Assembly: GCA_934502885.1 (NCBI GenBank)
Contig: CAKSUT010000015.1
Span: forward strand, 1 to 60,067
Reading direction: 5' to 3'
Length of the DNA: 60,067 nt
Source of the DNA: an uncultured Eubacteriales bacterium
Lineage (GTDB): Bacteria > Bacillota > Clostridia > Oscillospirales > CAG-382
Shown here piece by piece: positions 1 through 5,480 of the stretch. How positions within the stretch are numbered: the stretch's first letter is position 1; every line of letters begins with the position of its first letter. Both the position numbers and the translations under genes were made by a program. A model generated the notes under the pieces. That model was not told the origin of the DNA. It saw nothing but the letters and a program-made list of their open reading frames with translations, and ran no database searches.

Positions 1-772
1 CCTCACGGGGAGCGTGGATTGAAATGAGGATGTTTCTTTCGCGGTAATCATCGATGTTGAGTCGCTCCCCTCACGGGGAGCGTGGATTGAAATTCTTCCG
101 TTCATTTTTCTTCTTGTGCCTTTTCGACGTCGCTCCCCTCACGGGGAGCGTGGATTGAAATTTTGTCGGCGTACTTTTCGTATTCCTCTGCAATAGTCGC
201 TCCCCTCACGGGGAGCGTGGATTGAAATTGTTATTTCTGGTGTAACAGTACGTTCGATTCAGGTCGCTCCCCTCACGGGGAGCGTGGATTGAAATGTACA
301 AAGCGGTGTCGGAACGTGATATTTTGGACGTCGCTCCCCTCACGGGGAGCGTGGATTGAAATTTATTTCCTTGCACAAAAGACAGTGCTTGACAATTTGT
401 CGCTCCCCTCACGGGGAGCGTGGATTGAAATAAAGCACTTTTTAATCGCTCTGCCTATTGCTTTATGTCGCTCCCCTCACGGGGAGCGTGGATTGAAATA
501 ACCTCACGCACCTCGGAAAATTCGTCGGCGTTGAAGTCGCTCCCCTCACGGGGAGCGTGGATTGAAATGATTTTACGTTAAGCAAAATTGACTTTGAAAA
601 TGTCGCTCCCCTCACGGGGAGCGTGGATTGAAATCAAGGGATATTCTTCATCTTCCGCTTTTGCCCAGCTTGTCGCTCCCCTCACGGGGAGCGTGGATTG
701 AAATAGTCGGTTTGCAATTTTGCACTGTAAGTGTTACAAGTCGCTCCCCTCACGGGGAGCATGGATTGAAAT
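1..772 (+). CRISPR. CRISPR array, type I-C-like repeat, left part cut by window edge
   Basis: Twelve copies of a 33-bp repeat are visible: a partial one at 1-25, then copies starting at 61, 129, 196, 263, 330, 399, 467, 536, 602, 672 and 740. Spacers are 33-37 nt and all different. The repeat starts GTCGCTCCCC, contains the palindrome CTCCCC/GGGGAG and ends GTGGATTGAAAT, which is the typical form of type I-C repeats, whose crRNAs are processed by Cas5. All copies are identical except the last (740-772), which has one G-to-A change (GAGCATGG instead of GAGCGTGG). That suggests this was once the leader-distal end. No cas genes lie in the window; they and the leader should be to the left. I did not match spacers to targets. 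Confidence 0.98.
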
Positions 773-773
773 T

Positions 774-896
774 AAGTACATATCAAAGTTGCAGGTAGGT
801 TTTAACACAACGGTATATGCGATAGCAGGCGAAGAAAACGTCAAAAAAAGACTTGCAAAAACTTATGAATTTTATTTAAGAGCTTGTTCTATTTAA
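774..896 (+). pseudogene. C-terminal fragment of an unknown (phage-like?) protein inside the CRISPR locus
   Basis: Directly after the degenerate repeat, one frame is open for 40 codons to TAA at 894-896. It reads like the end of a real protein (KYISKLQVGF... ending YEFYLRACSI), with no start codon or ribosome site of its own. A 14-bp direct repeat, TATTTAAGAGCTTG, occurs at 873-886 and again at 890-903. A perfect hairpin AAAGCGGCG/CGCCGCTTT follows at 936-957 and could be the old terminator. I do not recognise the family. Together with the ASCH gene it suggests the whole 773-1519 segment is a piece of mobile-element DNA. Confidence 0.35.
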
Positions 897-1030
897 GAGC
901 TTGATAGGCGGCGTGAGACCACTATAGCGCAGAGCAAAGCGGCGTGACCGCCGCTTTAATGCGGGCAGACAGACGGTTGCAACCCCGACAGTCAAAACGC
1001 AGAATTTTTAATACAAGAGAGGTAGATTCT

Positions 1031-1465
1031 ATGAAAGCAATTTCAATCAGAAACCCGTATGCACACCTTATCATGGTCGGTGAAAAAGAGCTTGAGTTTA
1101 GAACATGGCAAACCGACTATAGAGGTGATTTACTAATTTGCAGTAGCGCAAACCCGAAAATCAAAAACACGATATGCGGTCATGCACTGTGCATTGCTAA
1201 CCTTTATGAAATTTATGAAGTGACAAGCAAGAATTATCGAGACTTTGAACTTGAAGAAAAACCCGAAACAAAAATGTACGCATGGCAGTTAACAGACATA
1301 AGACTTATCAAGCCGTTTCCCGTTAAAGGTAAGCTGAATTTTTTCAATGTTGATGATAGCAAAATAGAAATTATTGACGACGGCGAAACAGAATTGACAG
1401 ATGAAGAAGCCGAGACATTTTACAAAGAGTATATAGAGCCGTATCTGTACAAGGGCAAGAAGTAA
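1031..1465 (+). CDS. ASCH-domain protein located between CRISPR repeats
   Basis: A 144-residue protein beginning MKAISIRNPYAHLIMVGEKE, the N-terminal signature of ASCH domains (PUA-like fold, predicted to bind RNA or modified nucleic acids; common in phages and mobile elements). The conserved segment EFRTW...YRGDLLICSSANP covers about residues 20-45. The C-terminus is acidic. The start at 1031 is chosen because AGAGAGG lies 8 bases upstream and the domain begins there; an in-frame ORF from 944 has no such support. The gene is alone and followed by a small hairpin at 1468-1490. It fills most of the 747-bp segment that lies exactly between two CRISPR repeats. Whether it acts on RNA or only rode in with foreign DNA cannot be decided from sequence. 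Confidence 0.8.
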   Translation: MKAISIRNPYAHLIMVGEKELEFRTWQTDYRGDLLICSSANPKIKNTICGHALCIANLYEIYEVTSKNYRDFELEEKPETKMYAWQLTDIRLIKPFPVKGKLNFFNVDDSKIEIIDDGETELTDEEAETFYKEYIEPYLYKGKK

Positions 1466-1467
1466 AG

Positions 1468-1490
1468 AAAGGGCGGCGAAGCCGTCCTTT
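1468..1490 (+). terminator. Hairpin after ASCH gene
   Basis: AAAGGGCGGC-GAA-GCCGTCCTTT forms a stem of about 10 bp (one G-T pair) right after the ASCH stop codon. It has only a short T run, so it is a possible weak terminator. Confidence 0.5.
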
Positions 1491-1519
1491 ACAAAAAGTA
1501 TATTAAAAGAAATAACCGA

Positions 1520-1619
1520 GTCGCTCCCCTCACGGGGAGCGTGGATTGAAATGAGGATATCACAGGCACGCACACAGATCCGTATCGTCGCTCCCCTCAC
1601 GGGGAGCGTGGATTGAAAT
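1520..1619 (+). CRISPR. Two further CRISPR repeats with one 34-nt spacer
   Basis: Two full-length consensus repeats at 1520-1552 and 1587-1619 flank one 34-nt spacer. They match the consensus of the main array, not the mutated copy at 740, and keep the same orientation. They are therefore the right-hand part of the same array, separated from it by the 747-bp ASCH segment. Downstream, 1620-1758 contains no gene or clear signal that I can recognise. Confidence 0.95.
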
Positions 1620-1758
1620 GAACTCGTACCATGATGTTACACATAAAGCCTAAAAAGAAATATTCGGGAAGACATCTACGTTAAAATTACCGAAGCGGAC
1701 GGTTTTCGTGTAGACGGCTTTCGAGAGGATCGACTTCAGGGCGGTATTGCGTTCGGCG

Positions 1759-1965
1759 TTACGCCTTAAAAAGCTCTGTGATGTCGATGCCGTAAAACTC
1801 GGCTATCTGCTCGGCGAGGAGAATCGAGGGGATTTTCACGCCCTTGATGATGTATGCAATCATTCTCGGCGTGACCTCGCACGCTTTTCCGAGCTCCGCG
1901 CACGGTGTGCCGTTCTCCTTCACGAGCTTTGCGATGTTCCGGGTTACTCTTTCGGTTGCTGTCAT
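1759..1965 (-). CDS. Short XRE/Cro-family repressor (HTH-1)
   Basis: A 68-residue protein that is essentially one helix-turn-helix domain: CAELGKACEVTPRMIAYIIKG matches the XRE/Cro pattern, with VTPRMIAYII as recognition helix. The ATG at 1963-1965 has AAGGAGGC 7 bases upstream. It lies 19 bases downstream of the 32-aa peptide at 1985-2083 on the same strand, so the two probably form an operon. Unlike the other repressors of this cluster it is on the minus strand and lacks their KLSAVD...AKLLVYAD tail. It is probably the regulator of the first, most diverged peptide cassette. Confidence 0.75.
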   Translation of the reverse strand: MTATERVTRNIAKLVKENGTPCAELGKACEVTPRMIAYIIKGVKIPSILLAEQIAEFYGIDITELFKA

Positions 1966-1984
1966 GCGGTGTGCCTCCTTTCGT

Positions 1985-2083
1985 TTACTTTCTGTTCTTG
2001 CGGTCGGTGATGAGCAGATATATTTCTATTAAGTCGATTATGGCTCTGCCAAAAAGCAGGATAATCAAAGCGTTTTCTAACAT
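1985..2083 (-). CDS. Membrane micropeptide A1 (32 aa)
   Basis: A 32-residue ORF with one predicted membrane helix (ALIILLFGRAIIDLIEIYLL) and a basic end (DRKNRK). AAAGGAG lies 6 bases before the ATG. Position, size, one hydrophobic helix and lysine/arginine-rich tail match the A peptides of the other cassettes (2866-2979 and others), although the sequence is diverged. It starts 98 bases downstream of peptide B1, the same distance as in the cassettes at 2.9 and 5.1 kb. Such short hydrophobic peptides with basic tails resemble type I toxins, but toxicity is inference. Confidence 0.6.
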   Translation of the reverse strand: MLENALIILLFGRAIIDLIEIYLLITDRKNRK

Positions 2084-2099
2084 TTTTTTCTCCTTTCAC

Positions 2100-2128
2100 T
2101 TGACATTTATTTAAAAGTGTGATATACT
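2100..2128 (+). promoter_or_regulatory. Promoter of antisense RNA, cassette 1
   Basis: TTGACA (2100-2105), 17 bases, TATACT (2123-2128). It lies between peptides A1 and B1 and points back through B1. The same promoter, with TATACT, is found at the same place in the cassettes at 3005, 3820, 5154 and 5915. Confidence 0.8.
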
Positions 2129-2134
2129 TACCTT

Positions 2135-2215
2135 GCACAAGGAGAGCGGAGCGGTGAACTCCGTCCCCTCGTGCGAAGCGGTTACGTTGTCTTTTCGACG
2201 ATTATGTAACCAACC
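2135..2215 (+). ncRNA. Putative antisense RNA, cassette 1
   Basis: From the expected start about 7 bases after the -10 box, the RNA would form a long 5' hairpin (GCAC at 2135-2138 pairing with GTGC at 2171-2174, plus CGGAG/CTCCG inside). A second hairpin, GGTTAC/GTAACC, follows at 2180-2211. The second hairpin is antisense to the last codons of peptide B1. The same two-hairpin plan recurs in all five cassettes with this promoter, with stems of different sequence, as expected for a functional RNA. Confidence 0.6.
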
Positions 2216-2355
2216 GTGATAAGGACGGTAGCAAGTTCAATGATTCGGATAACAAGGGTTAATATTTTATCTGTCTTGTTATCCGTCTCGTCCTTATCGG
2301 GCTTTGATGTGCCGTCAATGTGGATGTGGTTGTGTATGTTTACATTGATTCGCAC
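2182..2355 (-). CDS. Membrane micropeptide B1 (57 aa), GTG start
   Basis: The GTG at 2353-2355 has AAAGGAGGTGAT ending 4 bases upstream and is preferred over upstream in-frame ATGs without ribosome sites. The peptide has a polar N-terminus (VRINVNIHNHIHID), an acidic/lysine stretch and a C-terminal membrane helix ending ITVGYIIVEKTT. The end is clearly related to the other B peptides (GIILIVVEKLLG). It is driven by the strong minus-strand promoter at 2411-2439 and its 3' end is overlapped by the antisense RNA. The arrangement is that of a type I toxin gene, but function is not shown. Confidence 0.65.
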   Translation of the reverse strand: MRINVNIHNHIHIDGTSKPDKDETDNKTDKILTLVIRIIELATVLITVGYIIVEKTT

Positions 2356-2370
2356 GCTATCACCTCCTTT

Positions 2371-2439
2371 CCGTACCGTTTGAACTGCTGTTCTCTTCGG
2401 TACGGTTAGGATTATAGCACACAAAAGTAAGATTGTCAA
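2371..2439 (-). promoter_or_regulatory. Promoter and hairpin leader of peptides B1-A1
   Basis: On the minus strand TTGACA (2434-2439), 17 bases, TATAAT (2411-2416). The leader then folds as CCGTACC/GGTACGG (2371-2377 with 2399-2405, inner GAAC/GTTC), directly abutting the AAAGGAGG ribosome site. The spacer contains GTGTGC, part of the GCACAAA-type operator seen in the neighbouring cassettes. Confidence 0.75.
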
Positions 2440-2525
2440 GTACTTTTTTTAGATTTCTCTAAAATTTGTAAGAATGCACAATTTTAACCGCTTGATTTTG
2501 TATATTTTGCACTGGAGGTTAAAAA

Positions 2526-2846
2526 GTGTTTTGGGAACGATACAGCGCCATTTGTAATAATAATGGTAAATCTCCGAACGGCGTAGCAAAAGAAATAGGA
2601 TTATCAACAGCGATATGTACAAAATGGAAAAATGGTGCAACGCCGAACTCCGAAGCGCTAATCAAACTTGCTAATTACTTTGGCATTACAACTGATTACC
2701 TACTCGGGCGTTCCGATGATGTCGGTGGTTCCGCCGCCGGAGATGTCGATGAAACGACGAAAAACATCATTGATATATGCGGCAAGCTTTCAGCGGTCGA
2801 TAAGGCTAAGCTGCTGGTGTATGCGGATGGGTTACTGAATAAGTAG
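2526..2846 (+). CDS. XRE-family repressor (HTH-2)
   Basis: A 106-residue protein with a GTG start; GGAGG at 2514-2518 decides it. Residues about 8-65 are an XRE helix-turn-helix (GVAKEIGLSTAICTKWKNGA... LANYFGITTDYLLGRSDD). The C-terminus, DICGKLSAVDKAKLLVYAD, is a short helical tail shared almost exactly by all repressors of the array. It diverges from the peptide B1 promoter, so it likely represses that promoter and itself. It converges on peptide A2, with which it shares a terminator. It has no peptidase or effector domain. Confidence 0.85.
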   Translation: MFWERYSAICNNNGKSPNGVAKEIGLSTAICTKWKNGATPNSEALIKLANYFGITTDYLLGRSDDVGGSAAGDVDETTKNIIDICGKLSAVDKAKLLVYADGLLNK

Positions 2847-2854
2847 CGGAAGAA

Positions 2855-2890
2855 GAAAGCGCAGGTTATTTCCTGCGTTTTCTTTTTTTC
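2855..2890. terminator. Bidirectional terminator between HTH-2 and peptide A2
   Basis: GAAAGCGCAGG/CCTGCGTTTTC with a TTATTT loop is followed by a T run on the plus strand and a pyrimidine-rich run on the minus strand. It separates convergent genes, and the last codons and stop of peptide A2 lie inside it. Copies occur at about 3670 and 5004. Confidence 0.8.
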
Positions 2891-2979
2891 TCTGTGATGA
2901 TTTCCGCTGCCGCTTGGATTATCGGCTTGGTTACTGCGCTGATGATGATGTACAGCGCGACAGCCGTTAACGGTGTCAT
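2866..2979 (-). CDS. Membrane micropeptide A2 (37 aa)
   Basis: The ORF starts MTPLTAVALYIIISAVTKPI, one hydrophobic helix, and ends in the very basic tail EKKRKRRK. AAAGGAGG lies 7 bases before the ATG. Nearly identical copies are at 3681-3794 and 5015-5128. It is the second gene after B2 on the minus strand and ends within the terminator shared with HTH-2. A short hydrophobic helix plus basic tail is the general form of membrane-acting type I toxins and small holin-like peptides; I cannot assign it to a named family. Confidence 0.7.
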   Translation of the reverse strand: MTPLTAVALYIIISAVTKPIIQAAAEIITEKKRKRRK

Positions 2980-3004
2980 AACAAAACCTCCTTTAATTGT
3001 TTAC

Positions 3005-3033
3005 TTGACTTTTTTGGTCGGCTGTGTTATACT
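3005..3033 (+). promoter_or_regulatory. Promoter of antisense RNA, cassette 2
   Basis: TTGACT (3005-3010), 17 bases, TATACT (3028-3033), between peptides A2 and B2 and pointing through B2. Confidence 0.8.
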
Positions 3034-3039
3034 CGGAGT

Positions 3040-3116
3040 GGCGAGAGCGGTGTTATCCGCTCCCGTGCCGTGGGTGGTTATCCTAAAAGCTTTTCGACGA
3101 CGATTAGGATAATCCC
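3040..3116 (+). ncRNA. Putative antisense RNA, cassette 2
   Basis: 5' hairpin GAGCGG/CCGCTC (3045-3050 with 3057-3062, extended by GGC/GCC). 3' hairpin GGTTATCCTAA/TTAGGATAATCC (3076-3086 with 3104-3115). The second hairpin spans the end of peptide B2 on the opposite strand. Confidence 0.6.
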
Positions 3117-3194
3117 AACAAGCAACCCGTTTATGATTTCGTCCCGGTTCTCCCGGAAGTACTTCGTGAACGGGTCCAGCCTGTTGCTTTTCAT
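3078..3194 (-). CDS. Membrane micropeptide B2 (38 aa)
   Basis: The peptide has a polar, charged N-terminus (MKSNRLDPFTKYFRENRDE) and a hydrophobic C-terminal helix (IINGLLVGIILIVVEKLLG). GGAGTGAGCCG before the ATG supplies the ribosome site. Related copies occur at 3890-4006 and 5227-5343. It is the first gene after the promoter at 3249-3277, which carries a palindromic operator. The hydrophobic segment with central glycines resembles Fst/Ldr-type peptides in general character only. The antisense RNA covers its last codons. Confidence 0.7.
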   Translation of the reverse strand: MKSNRLDPFTKYFRENRDEIINGLLVGIILIVVEKLLG

Positions 3195-3208
3195 CGGCTC
3201 ACTCCTTT

Positions 3209-3277
3209 CCGTACCGTTTGAACTGCTGTTCTCTGCGGTACGGTTAGGATTATAGCACAAATTTTTGTGCTTGTCAA
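3209..3277 (-). promoter_or_regulatory. Promoter, operator and hairpin leader of peptides B2-A2
   Basis: Minus strand TTGACA (3272-3277), 17 bases, TATAAT (3249-3254). The spacer is an almost perfect palindrome AGCACAAAAATTTGTGCT, a probable XRE operator covering the promoter. The leader hairpin CCGTACC/GGTACGG (3209-3215 with 3237-3243) stands just before the ribosome site. Confidence 0.8.
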
Positions 3278-3282
3278 GGGGT

Positions 3283-3311
3283 TTGCACAAAAATTCTAAC
3301 ATTTGTACACT
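3283..3311 (+). promoter_or_regulatory. Promoter/operator of HTH-3
   Basis: TTGCAC (3283-3288), 17 bases, TACACT (3306-3311). TTGCACAAAA occurs at the -35 and again just after the -10 (3312), the same half-site as in the divergent operator, so autoregulation is likely. Confidence 0.6.
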
Positions 3312-3334
3312 TGCACAAAAATGAGGTGCGATTT

Positions 3335-3661
3335 TTGGATACTTTGAACAGAATATCTGAATTGCTTGCAAATCAAGGGAAATCGCAAAAGGATTTAACC
3401 GATGTTCTCGGCTTGCATCGCAATGCATACACCGAGTGGAAGCGGGGAAAAAGTGTATCCTACAATAAATACATCTACCAAATCGCCGATTTTTTAGGCG
3501 TATCCGTAGATTATTTACGCGGCGATTCCGATGATGTCGACACTTCCGCCGCCGGAGATACCGACGAAACGACGAAAAACATCATTGATATATGCGGCAA
3601 GCTTTCAGCGGTTGATAAGGCTAAGCTGTTGGTGTATGCGGATGGGCTGCTGAATAAGTAG
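3335..3661 (+). CDS. XRE-family repressor (HTH-3), TTG start
   Basis: A 108-residue protein. The TTG at 3335 is chosen because GAGGTG ends 6 bases upstream and the repressors at 4147 and 5481 start the same way (TTG GAT). Helix-turn-helix at about residues 15-65 (KDLTDVLGLHRNAYTEWKRGK... IADFLGVSVDYLRG). It keeps the conserved tail DICGKLSAVDKAKLLVYAD, nearly identical in nucleotides to HTH-2. Divergent from peptides B2-A2, convergent with A3. The recognition helix differs from HTH-2 while the tail is constant. Confidence 0.85.
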   Translation: MDTLNRISELLANQGKSQKDLTDVLGLHRNAYTEWKRGKSVSYNKYIYQIADFLGVSVDYLRGDSDDVDTSAAGDTDETTKNIIDICGKLSAVDKAKLLVYADGLLNK

Positions 3662-3680
3662 CGGAAGAAGAAAGCGCAGG

Positions 3681-3794
3681 TTATTTCCTGCGTTTTCTTT
3701 TTTTCTCTGCGATGATTTCCGCTGCCGCTTGGATTATCGGCTTGGTTACTGCGCTGATGATGATGTACAGTGCGACAGCCGTTAACGGTGTCAT
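3681..3794 (-). CDS. Membrane micropeptide A3 (37 aa)
   Basis: Copy of A2 with one visible residue change (EIIAEKKRK instead of EIITEKKRK), the same ribosome site (AAAGGAGG) and the same terminator overlap. Second gene after B3; 95 bases separate B3 stop and A3 start. Confidence 0.7.
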   Translation of the reverse strand: MTPLTAVALYIIISAVTKPIIQAAAEIIAEKKRKRRK

Positions 3795-3819
3795 AACAAA
3801 ACCTCCTTTAATTGTTTAC

Positions 3820-3927
3820 TTGACTTTTTTGGTCGGCTGTGTTATACTCGGAGTGGCGAGAGCGGTGTTATCCGCTCCCGTGCCGTGGGTTATCCTAACA
3901 ACCGTTCGATGATGATTAGGATAATCC
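3820..3927 (+). ncRNA. Antisense RNA with its promoter, cassette 3
   Basis: Promoter TTGACT (3820-3825), 17 bases, TATACT (3843-3848); RNA start expected near 3855. The 5' hairpin GAGCGG/CCGCTC is unchanged from cassette 2. The 3' hairpin GGTTATCCTAA/TTAGGATAATCC (3888-3927) keeps its stem, although its loop and a 3-bp gap just before it differ. It overlaps the end of peptide B3. Confidence 0.6.
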
Positions 3928-4006
3928 CAACAAGCAACCCGTTTATGATTTCGTTCCGGTTCTCCCGGAAGTACTTCACGAACGGGTCCAGCCTGTTGTT
4001 TTTCAT
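3890..4006 (-). CDS. Membrane micropeptide B3 (38 aa)
   Basis: Starts MKNNRLDPFVKYFRENRNE and ends VGIILIIIERLLG. Same ribosome site and length as B2, with conservative changes (V to I, K to R) in the hydrophobic segment, as expected for a gene under selection rather than noise. Confidence 0.7.
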   Translation of the reverse strand: MKNNRLDPFVKYFRENRNEIINGLLVGIILIIIERLLG

Positions 4007-4059
4007 CGGCTTACTCCTTTCCGTACCGTTTGAACTACCGTTCTCTGCGGTACGATTAG

Positions 4060-4088
4060 ATTGTAGCACAAGATTTCTAATTTGTCAA
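4060..4088 (-). promoter_or_regulatory. Promoter of peptides B3-A3
   Basis: Minus strand TTGACA (4083-4088), 17 bases, TACAAT (4060-4065), ending in TTGTGC before the -10, one operator half-site. The GGTACGG/CCGTACC leader hairpin is kept between here and the B3 start. Confidence 0.75.
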
Positions 4089-4146
4089 GGCATTTTTCGA
4101 ATTTTTCTAAATTTCATGACATTTGCACAAATTTTGAGGTGTAATT

Positions 4147-4473
4147 TTGGATATTTTGGACAGGATATCAGACATTCTTGTAAAGCAAGGGAAAAAGCAA
4201 AAGGAACTTACCGCTTTTTTAGGCGTAAAAGAAAGTGCATATTCCGAATGGCGTAAAGGGAAAAGCCTATCTTACAAAAGCAAGTACATAAATCGCATTG
4301 CCGAATACCTTAACGTATCCCCCGAATACCTACTCGGGCATTCCGATGATGTCGGCACTTTCGCCGCCGGAGATGTCAACGCCGCCGAACTGCTTAACAT
4401 TTATAATAAGCTGTCGGCGGTAGATAGGGCTAAACTGTTGGTGTATGCGGACAGCTTACTCTCGGGAAAGTGA
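4147..4473 (+). CDS. XRE-family repressor (HTH-4), TTG start
   Basis: A 108-residue protein; TTG start with GAGGTG ending 5 bases upstream. Helix-turn-helix around KELTAFLGVKESAYSEWRKG, followed by IAEYLNVSPEYLLGHSDDV. Tail ELLNIYNKLSAVDRAKLLVYAD, a slightly different subtype from HTH-2/3 and shared with HTH-6. Divergent from B3-A3. Its stop codon (4471-4473) directly abuts the stop of the shortened peptide at 4474-4539 on the other strand. Confidence 0.85.
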   Translation: MDILDRISDILVKQGKKQKELTAFLGVKESAYSEWRKGKSLSYKSKYINRIAEYLNVSPEYLLGHSDDVGTFAAGDVNAAELLNIYNKLSAVDRAKLLVYADSLLSGK

Positions 4474-4539
4474 TTACTTGCGCCACAGCTCTGCTATTCG
4501 GTCGCACAACCTCGAGAGCCGGAGCGCATGGTGCTGCAA
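4474..4539 (-). pseudogene. Shortened A-type micropeptide (21 aa), hydrophobic part lost
   Basis: A TTG-started ORF with GAGGAGG upstream encodes LQHHALRLSRLCDRIAELWRK. It matches the C-terminal half of peptide A6 at 5805-5897 (ALRLSRLCDRIEELRRK) but lacks the membrane segment. No B peptide or antisense promoter is present here. This cassette looks eroded by an internal deletion, yet it keeps a complete promoter (4599-4627) and leader hairpin. Confidence 0.5.
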
Positions 4540-4598
4540 GTATGCCTCCTCTCGGAGTTTTTTGTAACCTGAACCGGGGTTCTTTGGGTTACGGGTAG

Positions 4599-4646
4599 AT
4601 TTTATCGCGAAATTTCGTTAAAGTCAATAGGTTTCACGAAATTTCT
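4599..4646 (-). promoter_or_regulatory. Promoter and CGAAATTTCG operators of eroded cassette
   Basis: Minus strand TTGACT (4622-4627), 17 bases, TAAAAT (4599-4604). The perfect palindrome CGAAATTTCG sits in the spacer (4608-4617) and an imperfect copy at 4637-4646. This differs from the GCACAAA operators elsewhere and faces HTH-5, whose DNA-binding domain is also different. The leader contains the hairpin GTAACC/GGTTAC with inner GAACC/GGTTC (4563-4592). Confidence 0.65.
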
Positions 4647-4686
4647 TTAAGTTCTGCATTTTGCACAAAATCAAGGGGTTTGTTTT

Positions 4687-4995
4687 ATGTACAATGCACA
4701 AAATTTAGCCGAACGGATAAAGCAAACGGCAAAAGATAAAGGCATATCGTTAGGGCAGATGCTTAAGCAATGCGGATTAAATGTTAATTCTATAAATCAA
4801 ATAAGCGATAAAAAAGGTATTGCTTCGGGCAGCCTTGTTTTGATAGCTGATTACCTCGGAGTAAGTGTTGATTATCTGTTGTGCCGTTCCGATGTCTCCG
4901 ATGATGTTGTACCTTTGTTAAATATTTACGGCAAACTCTCGGCGGTCGACAGGGCTAAACTGTTGGTTTATGCGGATGGGTTACTGAATAAGTAG
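4687..4995 (+). CDS. XRE-family repressor with a different DNA-binding domain (HTH-5)
   Basis: A 102-residue protein, ATG start with AAGGGG about 9 bases upstream. The N-terminal domain (ISLGQMLKQCGLNVNSINQIS... ADYLGVSVDYLLCRSD) differs from HTH-2, -3, -4 and -6 but is still XRE-like. The tail LLNIYGKLSAVDRAKLLVYAD is the common one, and from 4969 onward the DNA is identical to cassette 2. It diverges from a promoter with another operator (CGAAATTTCG). This is consistent with swapping of the specificity domain onto a constant tail. Confidence 0.85.
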   Translation: MYNAQNLAERIKQTAKDKGISLGQMLKQCGLNVNSINQISDKKGIASGSLVLIADYLGVSVDYLLCRSDVSDDVVPLLNIYGKLSAVDRAKLLVYADGLLNK

Positions 4996-5014
4996 CGGAA
5001 GAAGAAAGCGCAGG

Positions 5015-5128
5015 TTATTTCCTGCGTTTTCTTTTTTTCTCTGTGATGATTTCCGCTGCCGCTTGGATTATCGGCTTGGTTACTGCGCTGATGATGATGT
5101 ACAGCGCGACAGCCGTTAACGGTGTCAT
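5015..5128 (-). CDS. Membrane micropeptide A4 (37 aa)
   Basis: Identical to A2 at 2866-2979, with the same ribosome site and shared terminator. Part of a 346-bp block (4969-5314) that reads identical to 2820-3165. Confidence 0.7.
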   Translation of the reverse strand: MTPLTAVALYIIISAVTKPIIQAAAEIITEKKRKRRK

Positions 5129-5153
5129 AACAAAACCTCCTTTAATTGTTTAC

Positions 5154-5264
5154 TTGACTTTTTTGGTCGGCTGTGTTATACTCGGAGTGGCGAGAGCGGT
5201 GTTATCCGCTCCCGTGCCGTGGGTGGTTATCCTAAAAGCTTTTCGACGACGATTAGGATAATCC
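5154..5264 (+). ncRNA. Antisense RNA with its promoter, cassette 5
   Basis: Promoter TTGACT (5154-5159), 17 bases, TATACT (5177-5182); RNA start expected near 5189. Same two hairpins as at 3040-3116, overlapping the end of peptide B4. Confidence 0.6.
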
Positions 5265-5343
5265 CAACAAGCAACCCGTTTATGATTTCGTCCCGGTTCT
5301 CCCGGAAGTACTTCACGAACGGGTTTACCCTGTTGTTTTTCAT
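5227..5343 (-). CDS. Membrane micropeptide B4 (38 aa)
   Basis: MKNNRVNPFVKYFRENRDE followed by the same hydrophobic end as B2. Ribosome site GGAGTAAGCCG. The first part has diverged from B2 whereas the 3' part is identical, which places a recombination edge inside the gene near 5314. Confidence 0.7.
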   Translation of the reverse strand: MKNNRVNPFVKYFRENRDEIINGLLVGIILIVVEKLLG

Positions 5344-5359
5344 CGGCTTACTCCTTTCT

Positions 5360-5423
5360 GTAGTTCGGAACCGTTGTTCCTTGCTACGGTTAGGATTATA
5401 GCACAGAGTTTCCGATTTGTTAA
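5360..5423 (-). promoter_or_regulatory. Promoter and compensated leader hairpin of B4-A4
   Basis: Minus strand TTAACA (5418-5423), 17 bases, TATAAT (5395-5400). The leader hairpin here is GTAG/CTAC with inner GGAAC/GTTCC (5360-5387) instead of GTACC/GGTAC. Both sides of the stem have changed together, which supports a real RNA structure. Confidence 0.75.
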
Positions 5424-5428
5424 TAACT

Positions 5429-5457
5429 TTCACTAACTTTTTAAAACTTTGTATAAC
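5429..5457 (+). promoter_or_regulatory. Promoter of HTH-6
   Basis: TTCACT (5429-5434), 17 bases, TATAAC (5452-5457), with TGCACAAA just downstream (5458-5465), the probable operator half-site. Confidence 0.45.
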
Positions 5458-5480
5458 TGCACAAATTTTGAGGTGTAATT

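Noticed and set aside
206..501. Open frames through the CRISPR array on both strands
   Set aside because: They are made of translated repeats (repeating SLPSRGAWIE and IHAPREGSD) and have no ribosome sites.
1..1619. cas genes or leader near the array
   Set aside because: No Cas-like protein is encoded anywhere in the window. The only gene in the locus is ASCH.
2894..5401. 60-120-residue plus-strand frames (starting MMISAAAWIIGLV or MGGYPKSFS) within the cassettes
   Set aside because: They lie opposite the A and B peptides, lack ribosome sites and exist only because the region is repeated. The minus-strand micropeptides have strong ribosome sites instead.
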